From Miltoncostaea sp963703045 (GTDB taxonomy: Bacteria > Actinomycetota > Thermoleophilia > Miltoncostaeales > Miltoncostaeaceae), in NCBI GenBank assembly GCA_963703045.1, contig OY969782.1, positions 868,001-932,000 of the forward strand: a stretch of DNA of 64,000 nt. Reading direction: 5' to 3'. The notes below the pieces were generated by a model. The model saw only the letters and a program-made list of their open reading frames with translations, searched no databases and was not told the DNA's origin. Both the position numbers and the translations under genes were made by a program. How positions within the stretch are numbered: the first letter of the stretch is position 1; each line of letters opens with the position of its first letter. Shown in pieces: positions 43,396 through 56,588 of this stretch.

Positions 43396-43492
43396 GATCG
43401 GCGTGGGGCTCTCACGGGCGTCACCCCGATGATAGCCAGGGCGCTGCCCGACCCGGCCGACGCCGGTCGGCAGCGGGCGCGGACGACCGGGG

Positions 43493-44389
43493 TCAGACCT
43501 TGAGGAAGCGGCGCAGCGTGATGCCGCTGCCGAGGGCTCCGACGATGGCCCCGGAGACGATCAGCATCAGACCGAGCAACGGGAAACCGATGGTCGTGGC
43601 CGAGTCGCGGGTCAGGTCGCTGTCGGCGCCGCGGATCCACGTGTCGACCACGCCGACCTTCACGGCGAACAGCAGGCCGACCGACAGCACCGCGCCGATC
43701 AGGCCGCAGATGACGCCCTCGATGACGAACGGCCACCGGATGAACCAGTTGGTCGCGCCCACGAGCTTCATCACCTCGACCTCGCGGCGGCGGGCGAAGA
43801 TCGACAGCCGGATGGTGTTGCCGATCAGCAGGATCGAGGCGACCAGAAGGATCGAGATCAACCCCAGCCCGGCCCACTGGATGAAGCGGGCGACCGAGAG
43901 CAGCCGGTCGGCCGTCTCCTTGCCGTACGAGATGCCGAGCTCGCTGTCGATCGCGGGGCTGTCCTCGAGCTGGGCGATGATCGCGTCGGAGCGCGAGGGG
44001 TCGGTCGGCTTGACCTCGAAGCTCGCCGGCAGCGGGTTGCCCGGCAGCTCCTCCAGGATCGACGGGTCGTTGAGGCGCGCCCGCAGCTTGACGAGCGCCT
44101 CGTCCTTCGAGACGTACGCGAACGACGCGATCTGCCCCTGCTCCTGCAATGCGGTGAGGTTGCTGCGAAGGCCCTCGACCTGGGTCACGGTGGCGGCGTC
44201 GGAGACGAACACGTTGATGTCAACGCGCGCCTTCTGCGAGTCGACCGTCGACTGCACGTAGAGGAACGACGGGATGAACGCACCGAGGATGAACACCGCG
44301 ATGAGCACGGTCACCGTCGCGGCGATCGACACCGCCGCGTTGGCGCGGATCGAGCGCAGGGCCTCGGCGAAGAAGAATCGGGGGTTCAT
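43493..44389 (-). CDS. ftsX: Cell division protein FtsX
   Basis: Membrane subunit of the FtsEX complex, which activates peptidoglycan hydrolases at the septum. The 298 residues start RFFFAEALRSIRANAAVS, have one N-terminal helix, an extracytoplasmic domain and three C-terminal helices. The family motif RLSIFARRREVEVMKLVGATN is present, as is NWFIRWPFVIEG. It follows ftsE with a 12-base gap. Confidence 0.96.
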   Translation of the reverse strand: MNPRFFFAEALRSIRANAAVSIAATVTVLIAVFILGAFIPSFLYVQSTVDSQKARVDINVFVSDAATVTQVEGLRSNLTALQEQGQIASFAYVSKDEALVKLRARLNDPSILEELPGNPLPASFEVKPTDPSRSDAIIAQLEDSPAIDSELGISYGKETADRLLSVARFIQWAGLGLISILLVASILLIGNTIRLSIFARRREVEVMKLVGATNWFIRWPFVIEGVICGLIGAVLSVGLLFAVKVGVVDTWIRGADSDLTRDSATTIGFPLLGLMLIVSGAIVGALGSGITLRRFLKV

Positions 44390-44401
44390 CGTCGCCCCGG
44401 G

Positions 44402-45220
44402 CTAGGAGTCGGAGCGGGCGTAGCTGGCCTGGCGCTGGTCGCGCACGACCTTGCCGTTCTCGAGCGCGATCACCCGCATCTGCATCTTGTCGACCATCTC
44501 GCGGTCGTGCGTGGCCATGATCACGGTCGTGCCGGTGCGGTTGATCCGGTAGAGCAGCTGCATGATCCCGATCGACGTCTCGGGGTCGAGGTTGCCCGTC
44601 GGCTCGTCGGCGATCAGCAGGCGCGGGTGGTTGACGAAGGCGCGGGCGATCGACACGCGCTGCTGCTCGCCGCCCGAGAGCTCGTTCGAGTAGCGCTCGG
44701 CCTTCTCGGACAGGCCGACCAGCGCCAGGATCTCGGGCACCTTGCGGCGGATGTTGCGGGGGTTGTCGCCGATCACCTGCAGGGCGTAGGCGACGTTCTC
44801 GTAGACCGTGCGGCCCGCGAGCAGCTTGAAGTCCTGGAAGACGCAGCCGATCGAGCGGCGCAGGTACGGCACCTTCGAGCGCCGGAGCTGCTGGAGGTTG
44901 CGACCGCCCACGGTGATCGAGCCGCCGGTGGGCTCGAACTCCTTGATCAGCAGGCGGATGAAGGTGGACTTGCCCGAACCGGAGGGACCGACGAGGAAGA
45001 CGAACTCGCCGCTCTCGATCGAGAGCGACACGTCGTCGAGCCCGTGCACCTTCTCGGTGTAGGCCTTGACCACGTGGTCGAGGATGACCATCGGCCCGTC
45101 GCCCGGGCGCAGCATGGTGCGCCGGTCGGAGCGGCCGCTCGTGTCGCGACGCTGCGCGCGCGCACGCGCGCGGTCGGCGGCCGAATCGGCGGGAGGTGTG
45201 GGGGGGGCGTCGGTGCTCAT
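44402..45220 (-). CDS. ftsE: Cell division ATP-binding protein FtsE
   Basis: ATPase of the FtsEX complex, 272 residues, with Walker A GPSGSGKST, the Q-loop CVFQDFKLL, signature LSGGEQQR and Walker B LLIADEPTGNLD. Compared with typical FtsE (about 230 residues), it has about 43 extra N-terminal residues rich in Ala, Arg and Asp (TPPADSAADRARARAQRRD). The ATG at 45220 lacks a Shine-Dalgarno sequence; a start at the internal Met before VILDHVVKAY would remove the extension. A good promoter lies about 100 bases upstream. Confidence 0.95.
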   Translation of the reverse strand: MSTDAPPTPPADSAADRARARAQRRDTSGRSDRRTMLRPGDGPMVILDHVVKAYTEKVHGLDDVSLSIESGEFVFLVGPSGSGKSTFIRLLIKEFEPTGGSITVGGRNLQQLRRSKVPYLRRSIGCVFQDFKLLAGRTVYENVAYALQVIGDNPRNIRRKVPEILALVGLSEKAERYSNELSGGEQQRVSIARAFVNHPRLLIADEPTGNLDPETSIGIMQLLYRINRTGTTVIMATHDREMVDKMQMRVIALENGKVVRDQRQASYARSDS

Positions 45221-45317
45221 CGTGAAGACCCGCGCGGTGCGATCGGGGGGCGTCCGTGGCGGACACGGTCCGCCATGAGATCCGTCGGCGGATTCGCCCC
45301 TCCCGTGAGGCCCGGGG

Positions 45318-45347
45318 AGGGTACCCCTTGCCCCGCGGTGGAGTCAA
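45318..45347 (-). promoter_or_regulatory. Sigma-70-type promoter of ftsEX operon
   Basis: On the minus strand, TTGACT (45342-45347) and TACCCT (45318-45323) are separated by 18 bases in the 190-base gap between prfB and ftsE. This is the best-formed promoter in the window and would start transcription near 45310. Confidence 0.6.
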
Positions 45348-45410
45348 TCCGCCGAAAACGCCATCGATCGCGGCCGACGCCGGCGCGTCGTGATTCGACG
45401 CGGGGGGTCC

Positions 45411-46592
45411 TCACTCCTCCCCGCCCGGCTCGGCGATCGGCTCGGCCGGCGCGGATCCCCCGCGGGCGCGGCGCTCCAGCTCGGCCCGGATGAAGCCGTC
45501 GAGGTCGCCGTCGAGCACGCCCTGCGCGTTGCCCGTCTCGTGGCCGGTACGAAGGTCCTTGACCATCGTGTACGGGTGCACGACGTACGAGCGGATCTGG
45601 CTGCCGAACCCGATGCTCTGGCTCTCCCCGCGGCTCTTGGCGGCATCCGCCTCACGTCGCTCGAGCTCGGCCTGGACCATGCGGGCGCGCAGCAGCGCCA
45701 TCGCGGTCGCCCGGTTCTGGGTCTGGGAGCGCTCGTTCTGGCACTGCACCACGATCTTCGTGGGCAGGTGCGTGATGCGCACGGCCGAGTCGGTCTTGTT
45801 GACGTGCTGACCGCCCGCGCCGCTCGCCCGGTAGGTGTCGACCTTGAGATCCTTGTCGAGGATCTCGATCTCGACCGCGTCGCTCACGAGCGGGGCCACG
45901 TCGACGGCCGCGAACGAGGTCTGGCGGCGGTTGGCCGAGTCGAAGGGCGACAGGCGCACCAGCCGGTGCACCCCGCGCTCGGCCGACATCAGCCCGTAGG
46001 CGTTGGTGCCGTGCGCCGTGAAGGTCACCGACTTGAGGCCGGCCTCGGTCCCCGCCTGGGCCTCCTTCAGATCGACCTTGAGGCCCCGCTGCTCGCCCCA
46101 GCGCAGGTACATGCGCAGCAGCATCTCGGTCCAGTCCTGCGCGTCGGTGCCGCCCTCGCCGGAGTTGATGGTGACCACCGCGTCGCCGGCGTCGTGCTCG
46201 CCGGCGAACAGACGCGCCTCCTCGAGGCCGGCCATCACGCGCTCGGCGCCGGCGAGGCCGGCGGCGAGCTCGGTCAGCATGTCGGGGTCGGCCGCGCCGG
46301 CGCGCTCCTCCTCGCGCAGCAGCTCGGCCATCTCGGCCAGGGAGTCGATGTCGGCGTCGAGCTCCCGGTACTGGGCCAGGCGGGTGCTCGCGGCCGAGTG
46401 CGCGGCCGAGATCGACGCCGCGCTCGACTGGTCGTCCCAGAATCCGGGCGCCCCCATCAGCTCCTCGAGCTCCGAGACCCGGCGCTCGAGGGCGGGCGGG
46501 TCGAGGAAGTCCCCGAGGGCCACCGTCCGCTCACGCAGGCGGGCGGAGTGCTGGACCAGGTCTTCGAGGGAGAGCGTGGAGTCGGTACTCAT
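45411..46592 (-). CDS. prfB: Peptide chain release factor 2
   Basis: Recognises UAA and UGA stop codons. The 393 residues have the GGQ loop in GAGGQHVNKTDSAVRI and the codon-reading SPF motif in LSPFDSANRRQTSF, which marks RF2 rather than RF1. The gene is one uninterrupted frame, so the programmed +1 shift found in many prfB genes is absent. It lies 12 bases after secA on the same strand, a conserved pairing. Confidence 0.97.
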   Translation of the reverse strand: MSTDSTLSLEDLVQHSARLRERTVALGDFLDPPALERRVSELEELMGAPGFWDDQSSAASISAAHSAASTRLAQYRELDADIDSLAEMAELLREEERAGAADPDMLTELAAGLAGAERVMAGLEEARLFAGEHDAGDAVVTINSGEGGTDAQDWTEMLLRMYLRWGEQRGLKVDLKEAQAGTEAGLKSVTFTAHGTNAYGLMSAERGVHRLVRLSPFDSANRRQTSFAAVDVAPLVSDAVEIEILDKDLKVDTYRASGAGGQHVNKTDSAVRITHLPTKIVVQCQNERSQTQNRATAMALLRARMVQAELERREADAAKSRGESQSIGFGSQIRSYVVHPYTMVKDLRTGHETGNAQGVLDGDLDGFIRAELERRARGGSAPAEPIAEPGGEE

Positions 46593-46604
46593 GTGGCGGC
46601 GCCC

Positions 46605-49229
<2,625 letters not shown>

Positions 49230-49318
49230 GCGGCGGCTCGCTCCATCGTGGGCACGACCGGGTCATCGTAGCGCAGGGGTCATCGGCGACCCCGCGCCGG
49301 GGATGAGCCCCGGGGGCC

Positions 49319-49906
49319 TCAGGCATCCGGCTCGATCAGGCCGTAATCGCCGTCCCGGCGCCGGTAGACGACGTTGACGTCGCCGTCGCCCGAGTTGCGG
49401 AACACGTAGAAGTCGTGCTGCAGCAGGTCCATCTGCAGGGCGGCGTCCTCGGGCGTCATCGCCTGCATGACGAAGCTCTTGCTCTTGACCAGGCGCGGGG
49501 TGGGCTCGTCGGCCTCGTCGAGGTCCGCCAGGGCCGGGACGCCGGCCGCGAGCGGCACGTTGAGCAGGTCGGGCACGTCCTCCATGGGCGTGGCGTGGTG
49601 GTCCTTGCGGCGGTCGCGGTACCGGCGCGCCTGGCGCTCGAGCTTGCGCGCGGCCAGGTCGATCGCGGCGTACATGTCCTCGGCGCTCTCGCGCACCCGC
49701 AGCACCGGGCCCTTCGTGCGCACGGTGACCTCGGCGATCTGCGCCTGCGCGATCTTCGGGTTGCGCTCGACGGAGAGCTCGAGCTCGACCGTCGTCGCGT
49801 CGTCCCACGGAGGCAGGATGCGCGCCAGCCTCTCCAACTTGGCCTCGGCGTGATCGAAGAGGGCGTCCGTCACCGACAGCCCCTTGCCCTTGACCTGGAG
49901 TTGCAT
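49319..49906 (-). CDS. hpf: Long-form ribosome hibernation promoting factor
   Basis: Binds the 30S decoding site and dimerises ribosomes into 100S particles in stationary phase. The 195 residues comprise the N-terminal ribosome-binding domain (LQVKGKGLSVTDALFDHAEAK, in part; AAIDLAARKLERQARRYRD), a linker and the C-terminal dimerisation domain (RLVKSKSFVMQAMTPEDAALQM; FYVFRNSGDGDVNVVYRR). GGAGG supports the ATG at 49906. Confidence 0.95.
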   Translation of the reverse strand: MQLQVKGKGLSVTDALFDHAEAKLERLARILPPWDDATTVELELSVERNPKIAQAQIAEVTVRTKGPVLRVRESAEDMYAAIDLAARKLERQARRYRDRRKDHHATPMEDVPDLLNVPLAAGVPALADLDEADEPTPRLVKSKSFVMQAMTPEDAALQMDLLQHDFYVFRNSGDGDVNVVYRRRDGDYGLIEPDA

Positions 49907-49926
49907 CGTGGCCTCCTCCGTCGCCG

Positions 49927-50652
49927 TCACCGGGTCGTGGGATGGTACCGCCCGGGCGGGCCGGGCGGCGCCGGCGAGGCACGCCGCACCGCCCGGGCGA
50001 CGCAGACCGCCCCGACGTCGTCGGCTCCACCGGCGCGCAGCGCCCGGGCGCAGTCGGCCAGCGTGGCGCCGGTGGTGTGGACGTCGTCGACCAGCCAGGC
50101 CCGGCGCGGAACGGGATCTCGCCCCGCCGGGGCGAAGGCGCCCGACGCCTGGCGCCGCCGGGCCGAGAGGGCCGCCCCCCGCTGCCGGGGCCCCTCGCGG
50201 GTGCGCACGAGCGCGTCGGCGACATGCCGCGCCCAGAGCGCCCCCAGCGCCCGCGCGAGCAGCTCGCTCTGGTTGAACCCGCGCTCGCGCACGCGGCGCG
50301 GCCCCGACGGCACCGGCACCAGCACGACCCCGGGCGGCGGAGGGGCGACCTCGCGACCGACGACCGCCGCCAGGACGCCCGCGAGCCGGCGCCGGCGCGC
50401 GTCCTTCAGCGCGGCGATCAGGGCCGGCGCGGGCCCGCCGTAGGCGACGGCCTGACGCGCGCCGGCGACGCCGCGCCGGCACTCCGGGCAGCGCGCGACG
50501 GCCACCGCGACCGGCGCCCCGCAGCCCCCGCACCAGGGCGGCGGCAGCGGCGTCAACGCGGCCAGGCAGGCCGCGCACGCCTCGGCGCCCGGCAGCCCGC
50601 ACGCCGCGCACGAGGGCGGCAGCAGCACGTCGAGCAGGGTCGCGATGGGCAC
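49927..50652 (-). CDS. comF: ComF-family phosphoribosyltransferase-like protein
   Basis: A 241-residue protein with a double zinc finger (CAACGLPGAEACAACLAAL; CGGCGAP, CPECRRGV) followed by a type I phosphoribosyltransferase domain with RERGFNQSELLA and the PRPP loop WLVDDVHTTGATLADCARAL. ComF homologues act in DNA uptake in competent bacteria, though many carriers are not known to be competent. GTG 50652 (PIATLLDVLLPPS) was chosen; the frame opens to 50754. It lies 20 bases before hpf. Confidence 0.9.
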   Translation of the reverse strand: MPIATLLDVLLPPSCAACGLPGAEACAACLAALTPLPPPWCGGCGAPVAVAVARCPECRRGVAGARQAVAYGGPAPALIAALKDARRRRLAGVLAAVVGREVAPPPPGVVLVPVPSGPRRVRERGFNQSELLARALGALWARHVADALVRTREGPRQRGAALSARRRQASGAFAPAGRDPVPRRAWLVDDVHTTGATLADCARALRAGGADDVGAVCVARAVRRASPAPPGPPGRYHPTTR

Positions 50653-50740
50653 CCGGCCATGGTCCGCCGATCCCCCGTCACCCCGCGACGCCCATGTGCG
50701 CCGTCTCCCTCGCGGGCGGGTGACGACCCCCGGGACGCCC

Positions 50741-51807
<1,067 letters not shown>

Positions 51808-51811
<4 letters not shown>

Positions 51812-53082
51812 GTGCCCTTCTGCCACGAGGCGAGGTAGCGCACCTGGTCGTCGGTGAGCTCGTCGATGCGCACGCCGAGGGCGGCGAGCTTGAGCGATGC
51901 GACCTCGTCGTCGATGCGGCGCGGGACGGCGTAGACGCGCGGGTCGAGGCCCGGGCCCTCGGTGGCGAGCCACTCGGCGCAGAGGGCCTGGTTGGCGAAG
52001 CTCATGTCCATGACCGACGCCGGATGACCCTCGGCGCAGGCCAGGTTGACGAGCCGCCCCTCGGCGAGCAGGTGGATGCGCCGCCCGTCGGCGAGGGTGA
52101 ACTCGCGCACCCCGGGCCGCACCTCGCGCGCGCTCTCGGCGAGGGCGGCGAGCCCCGCCACGTCGATCTCGACGTCGAAGTGCCCCGTGTTGGCGAGGAT
52201 GGCGCCGTCGCGCATCTCGCGCATGTGCTCGGGCCGGATGACGTCGACGTCGCCCGTGGCGGTGATGAAGATCTCGCCCACGCGAGCGGCCTCGGCGACC
52301 GGCATCACGTCGAACCCGTCCATCACGGCCTCGAGGGCGCGCCGGGGATCCACCTCGAGCACGATCACGTTGGCCCCCATGCCGCGCAGGCGCCCCGCGA
52401 CGCCCCGCCCGCACCAGCCGAAGCCCGCCACGACCGCGCGACGGCCGGCCACGAGCACGTTGGTCGCCCGCAGCAGGCCGTCGACCGTCGACTGGCCGGT
52501 CCCGTAGCGGTTGTCGAACAGGTGCTTGGTGTCGGCGTCGTTGACCGAGACGACCGGGAAGCCCAGCCCGCCCTCGGCCTCGAGCGCCCGCAGCCGGATG
52601 ACGCCGGTCGTGGTGTCCTCGGTGCCGCCGATCACCCCCGCCAGCATCTCCCGCCGCTCCCCGTGCAGCACGCCGATCACGTCGGCGCCGTCGTCCATGG
52701 TGATCTGGGGCGCGTGGTCGATCGCGGCGGTGATGTGGCGGTAGTAGGTGGCCGCGTCCTCGGCGCGCCGGGCGAAGGTGGCGATGCCGAAGTCGCGGAC
52801 GAGCGAGGCCGCCACGTCGTCCTGGGTGGAGAGCGGGTTGGAGGCCACCAGCACCAGGTCGGCGCCGCCGGCGCTCAGCGTGCGGGCGAGCGCCGCCGTC
52901 TCGGTGGTGACGTGCAGGCACGCCGACACGCGGAGCCCGGCGAGGGGCCGCTCGCGGGCGAAGCGCTCGCGGATGCTGCGCAGGACCGGCATGTCACGGT
53001 CGGCCCACTCGATCCTCTGGAGCCCCAGCGGGGCGAGCCCGAGGTCGGCGACGTCGTGCGCGGGCGGGGGGGCGGCGCTCAC
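51808..53082 (-). CDS. ahcY: S-adenosylhomocysteinase
   Basis: Hydrolyses S-adenosylhomocysteine to adenosine and homocysteine with bound NAD. The 424 residues are of the shorter prokaryotic form. Motifs: ACLHVTTETAALARTL, DNRYGTGQSTVDGLLRATN, NAD-binding VVAGFGWCGRGVAGRLRGMG and the C-terminal GHPASVMDMSFANQAL. The GTG start overlaps the upstream isomerase stop as GTGA. The frame runs upstream only as shadow. Confidence 0.97.
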
Positions 53083-54170
53083 GCGCCGGGATCCGCGGAC
53101 CTCCCGAACCCGGTCTGCGCGAGGCGCTCCTTCAGGCGTTCGATCATCTCGACCGGGCCGGGATCGACGGCGCGCAGCAGCGCGAGGTACAGCGAGACGT
53201 AGTCGCCGAGCATCACCAGGTCGAGCATCCGGGCGAGCGCCCCCTGCCCCTCGGCCTCGATCGAGAAGGAGTGGGCGAGGTGGGGCGTCACCAGCTCGCG
53301 GGTGAGGTCGAAGCGCCGCTGGACCTGCCGGTGGTGGCGGGGGTCGCGCAGCATGACGAGGTGCGCGAGCTGGCTGAACGGCGCCGGGGTGCCCGCGAAG
53401 CCCACGATCTCGTTGTGGTCGAGCTCGGGGATGACCGACGCGTAGGCCGGGATCTTGGCGTTCTCGTTGAACTGGCCCTTCCAGCGGACGGCGATCGGGG
53501 CCGTGAGCTCGGCGCCCCAGATCAGCGGCACCGCGTTCTGGAGCGACCGGGCGAGCTGCTTCGCCGGATTGGAGATCTCGGGCACGTCGGGGCCGAGGCC
53601 GGCGACCGCGGCGGATATCGTCGCGCGCGCCTCCTCCAGGTCGGAGGTGAGCGAGGGCGCGAGCCCGAGCCGGTCGAACAGCACGACGAGCGGCACCAGC
53701 ATGCGCAGCAGCGCGGCGCGCGGCTGCAGGCCCGGGACGACCGGCACCACCGGGACGCCCTCGGCGGCGTACATCGACCCGAGCTTGCCGCCGCTGGTCA
53801 CGGCGACGCAGAGGCTGTTGCGCTCGAGCGCCTGGGAGGCCGCCGTCAGCGTCTCCTCGGTGCCCCCCGAGTACGACGAGAGGATCACGAGGGTGCTCTC
53901 GCCGATCCACCCCGGCAGGTAGTAGTCGCGGACGACCGTGACCGGGACGCGCAGGCGCTCGCGGTAGGCGCCGACGACGAGGTCGGCCGCGATGGCGGAG
54001 CCGCCCATGCCGCAGATGGCGACGTCGGTGATGGCGTCGGCCGGCCAGGGGATCTCGACCCCGGCGGCGGCCGCCCGGGCCTCGTCGAAGGCGGCGAGCG
54101 AGTCGCCGACGCCCCGGATCAGGTCGAGCGAGTCGGGCGCCAGGGCCTCGGGTCCGTCCAGTCCGAACAT
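53079..54170 (-). CDS. Bifunctional phosphoglucose/phosphomannose isomerase
   Basis: A 363-residue double-SIS-domain isomerase. Key segments are ICGMGGSAIAADLV, LSSYSGGTEETLTA, VTSGGKLG and WGAELTAPIAVRWKGQFNENAK, then ELDHNEIVGF. This family interconverts glucose, fructose and mannose 6-phosphates in archaea and actinobacteria. It sits next to the NDP-sugar pyrophosphorylase, fitting supply of mannose or glucose for the cell envelope. Confidence 0.93.
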   Translation of the reverse strand: MFGLDGPEALAPDSLDLIRGVGDSLAAFDEARAAAAGVEIPWPADAITDVAICGMGGSAIAADLVVGAYRERLRVPVTVVRDYYLPGWIGESTLVILSSYSGGTEETLTAASQALERNSLCVAVTSGGKLGSMYAAEGVPVVPVVPGLQPRAALLRMLVPLVVLFDRLGLAPSLTSDLEEARATISAAVAGLGPDVPEISNPAKQLARSLQNAVPLIWGAELTAPIAVRWKGQFNENAKIPAYASVIPELDHNEIVGFAGTPAPFSQLAHLVMLRDPRHHRQVQRRFDLTRELVTPHLAHSFSIEAEGQGALARMLDLVMLGDYVSLYLALLRAVDPGPVEMIERLKERLAQTGFGRSADPGA

Positions 54171-54200
54171 GGCGCGCAGGCTACCGGAGTCGAGGGGCGC

Positions 54201-55244
54201 TCACGCCCCGCGACCCGCCCCGGTCGGCACGGGCACGGACGGATCGACGACCTCCCCGTCCGCGACGAGCGCCCCGTCGCCCACGACCACCCCGGCCCCG
54301 AGGACCGCGCCGACGCCGATCGCCGCGCCGTCCCCCACGATCGCGCCGAGGACGCGGGCGTCGGAGCCGACCCGCGCGCCGGCCCCGATCACGCTGCCGG
54401 CCACGACCGCCCCGCGGCCCACCCGGGCGCCGGGGCCGACGCACGAGCGCGCGTCGATCGTCGCGGTGGGGTCGATCGTGGCGCCCGGGCCGATCCAGGC
54501 CGCCCCGGCGGGCGACTCGGTGCGCAGCGCGCCCCCGAGGACGTCGTGGTTGGCCGCGAGGTACGAGGCGGGCGTGCCGATGTCGCGCCAGTAGGCGTCG
54601 CTCGGGAACCCGTGGAGGGTCCCGGCGGCGGCGAGCAGGGGGAACACCTCGCGCTCGATCGAGCAGGCCCGGCCGGCGGGGATCAGGTCGAGCACCGGAG
54701 GCGTCAGCAGGTAGGTGCCGGCGTTGATGCGGAACGGCTCGCCGGGGCGCAGGTCCTCGCGGCGCGGCTTCTCGACGAAGGCCTCGACCGACCCGTCGTC
54801 GTGCAGGCGCACCAGGCCGAAGGCGCTCGGGTCCTCGACCGGGGTCAGCGCGACCGTGCCGGCCGCGCCGGTGGCGTCGTGACGCGCGCGGAAGGCCGCG
54901 AGGTCGAGGTCGGTGAGGATGTCGCCGTTCAGCACGAGGAACGGGGCGTCGTCGAGCAGGTCCTCGGCGTTGCGGATCGCCCCCGCGGTGCCGAGGGGCT
55001 CGGGGTTGACGACGTAGCGCATCCTCACGCCCATCGCCGCGCCGTCGCCGAAGTGGGCCCGCAGGGCGTCCGGCCGGTAGCCGCACGAGAACACGACGTC
55101 GTCGATGCCGTGCCGTCGCAGCAGGTCGATCTGATGGGCCACGAAGGGACGGTCGACGAGCGACATCATCGGCTTCGGCCGCGTGTCGGTGAGGGGGCGC
55201 AGCCGGGTGCCCTGCCCGCCGACCAGCACGACCGCCTGCGTCAG
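54201..55244 (-). CDS. Mannose-1-phosphate guanylyltransferase-like NDP-sugar pyrophosphorylase
   Basis: Transfers a nucleotide to a sugar 1-phosphate. The catalytic domain begins VVLVGGQGTRLRPLT with LVDRPFVAHQIDLL and VVNPEPLGTAGAI, and contains LVLNGDILTDLD and FVEKPRRED. The C-terminal half is a left-handed beta helix of hexapeptide repeats (GPGARVGRGAVVAGSVIGAGA). The start is CTG 55244, whose CTGA overlaps the ugd stop; no ATG or GTG precedes the first strand. GDP-mannose is the likeliest product, but UDP- or dTDP-sugars are possible. Confidence 0.88.
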   Translation of the reverse strand: MTQAVVLVGGQGTRLRPLTDTRPKPMMSLVDRPFVAHQIDLLRRHGIDDVVFSCGYRPDALRAHFGDGAAMGVRMRYVVNPEPLGTAGAIRNAEDLLDDAPFLVLNGDILTDLDLAAFRARHDATGAAGTVALTPVEDPSAFGLVRLHDDGSVEAFVEKPRREDLRPGEPFRINAGTYLLTPPVLDLIPAGRACSIEREVFPLLAAAGTLHGFPSDAYWRDIGTPASYLAANHDVLGGALRTESPAGAAWIGPGATIDPTATIDARSCVGPGARVGRGAVVAGSVIGAGARVGSDARVLGAIVGDGAAIGVGAVLGAGVVVGDGALVADGEVVDPSVPVPTGAGRGA

Positions 55245-56588
55245 GGCGTCACCCCCACGTGGGCGGGGATGCGGCCGATGCCCTCGTACGTGAAGCCGAG
55301 GCGGGTCATCTCGAGCGGGTCGAGGACGTTGCGGCCGTCGATGAGCACGGGTCGGCGCATGGCCGCCCGCGCGGCCGCCCAGTCGAGGCTCCACGATCGC
55401 CGCCCACTCGGTCACGAGCACCGCGGCGTCGGCGCCGGAGACGGCCTCCTCGGCGGTGGAGCTCATCTCGACGCCGTGCAGTCGCTCCGCCGCCTGCACC
55501 ACGGGATCGTAGGCCACCACCTCGGCCCCCTCCGCCAGCAGGCGGGCGGCCAGCACGAGGCTCGACGCCTCGCGCATGTCGTCGGTCTCCGGCTTGAAGG
55601 CGAGCCCGAGCAGCGCGACGCGGCAGCCCTCGAGCGTGCCGAGGTGCTTCTTGAGCTTGCCGATGACGCGGCGCTTCTGGAGCTCGTTGACCTCGATCAC
55701 CGAGGTGAGCAGCTGGAAGTGGTACCCCGAGTTGCCGGCGAGCTGCTTGAGCGCCGAGACGTCCTTGGGGAAGCAGCTGCCGCCGAAGCCGATCCCGGCG
55801 CGGAGGAAGGCGCGGCCGATGCGCGTGTCGAGGCCCATGCCGTGGGCCACCACCTCCACGTCGGCGCCGACCTCCTCGCACACGTTGGCGATCTCGTTGA
55901 TGAAGCTGATCTTGGTCGCGAGGAAGGCGTTCGAGGCGTACTTGACCATCTCGGCCGACGGGATCGAGGTGCGGATGACCGGGGCGCCGAGCGGCGCGTA
56001 GAGCGCGGCCACCCGGTCGCCGTGACGGTCGTCGAACGAGCCGATCACGACCCGGTCGGGGCGCAGGAAGTCGGCGATCGCCGCGCCCTCCTTGAGGAAC
56101 TCCGGGTTCGAGCAGTAGCCGATGTGGCCGAGCCCGCGGGCGTCGAGCTCCGCGCGCACGCGCTCGCCCGTCCCGACCGGCACCGTGCTCTTCATGACGA
56201 GGACGTGACGCGAGTCGGCGCCCACGCGGTGGAGCTCCTCGACCACGCTCATCACCCGCGACAGGTCGGCGTCGCCCGAGTAGGTGGGCGGCGTGTCGAC
56301 GGCGATGAACACGATCTCCGACCGCTCGAGCATGCGCTCGAGCGACAGGGTGTAGGTCAGTCGGGCCCGGTGGGCCGCCATCATGTCGACCAGCCCGGGC
56401 TCGTAGATCGGCACGCGGCCGTCGTTGAGCGCGGTCACCTTGGCGGCGTCGATGTCGCGCAGCGTCACCTCGTAGCCCATCGACGCCAGGCAGACGCCCG
56501 TGACGAGCCCGACGTATCCCGCGCCGATCACGCCGACGCGCTCGCGGCGGGGCACGTCGCCGTTGGCGGACAGGGCCGGTGCGCTCAC
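55241..56588 (-). CDS. ugd: UDP-glucose 6-dehydrogenase, one frameshift near C-terminus
   Basis: Oxidises UDP-glucose to UDP-glucuronate with NAD. The N-domain has GVIGAGYVGLVTGVCLA, VDTPPTYSGDADLS and STVPVGTGERV; the catalytic cysteine lies in GIGFGGSCFPKDVSALKQL. After residue 399 one surplus base (about 55388) shifts the frame. The conserved end (RRPVLIDGRNVLDP; RLGFTYEGIGR) continues in the next frame to the stop at 55241. Uncorrected, the frame runs into the NDP-sugar gene, making an apparent 795-residue fusion. The GTG start overlaps the LCP gene stop. Confidence 0.88.

Noticed and set aside
45411..46592. Programmed +1 frameshift in prfB
   Set aside because: The gene is one continuous frame with no early in-frame TGA.
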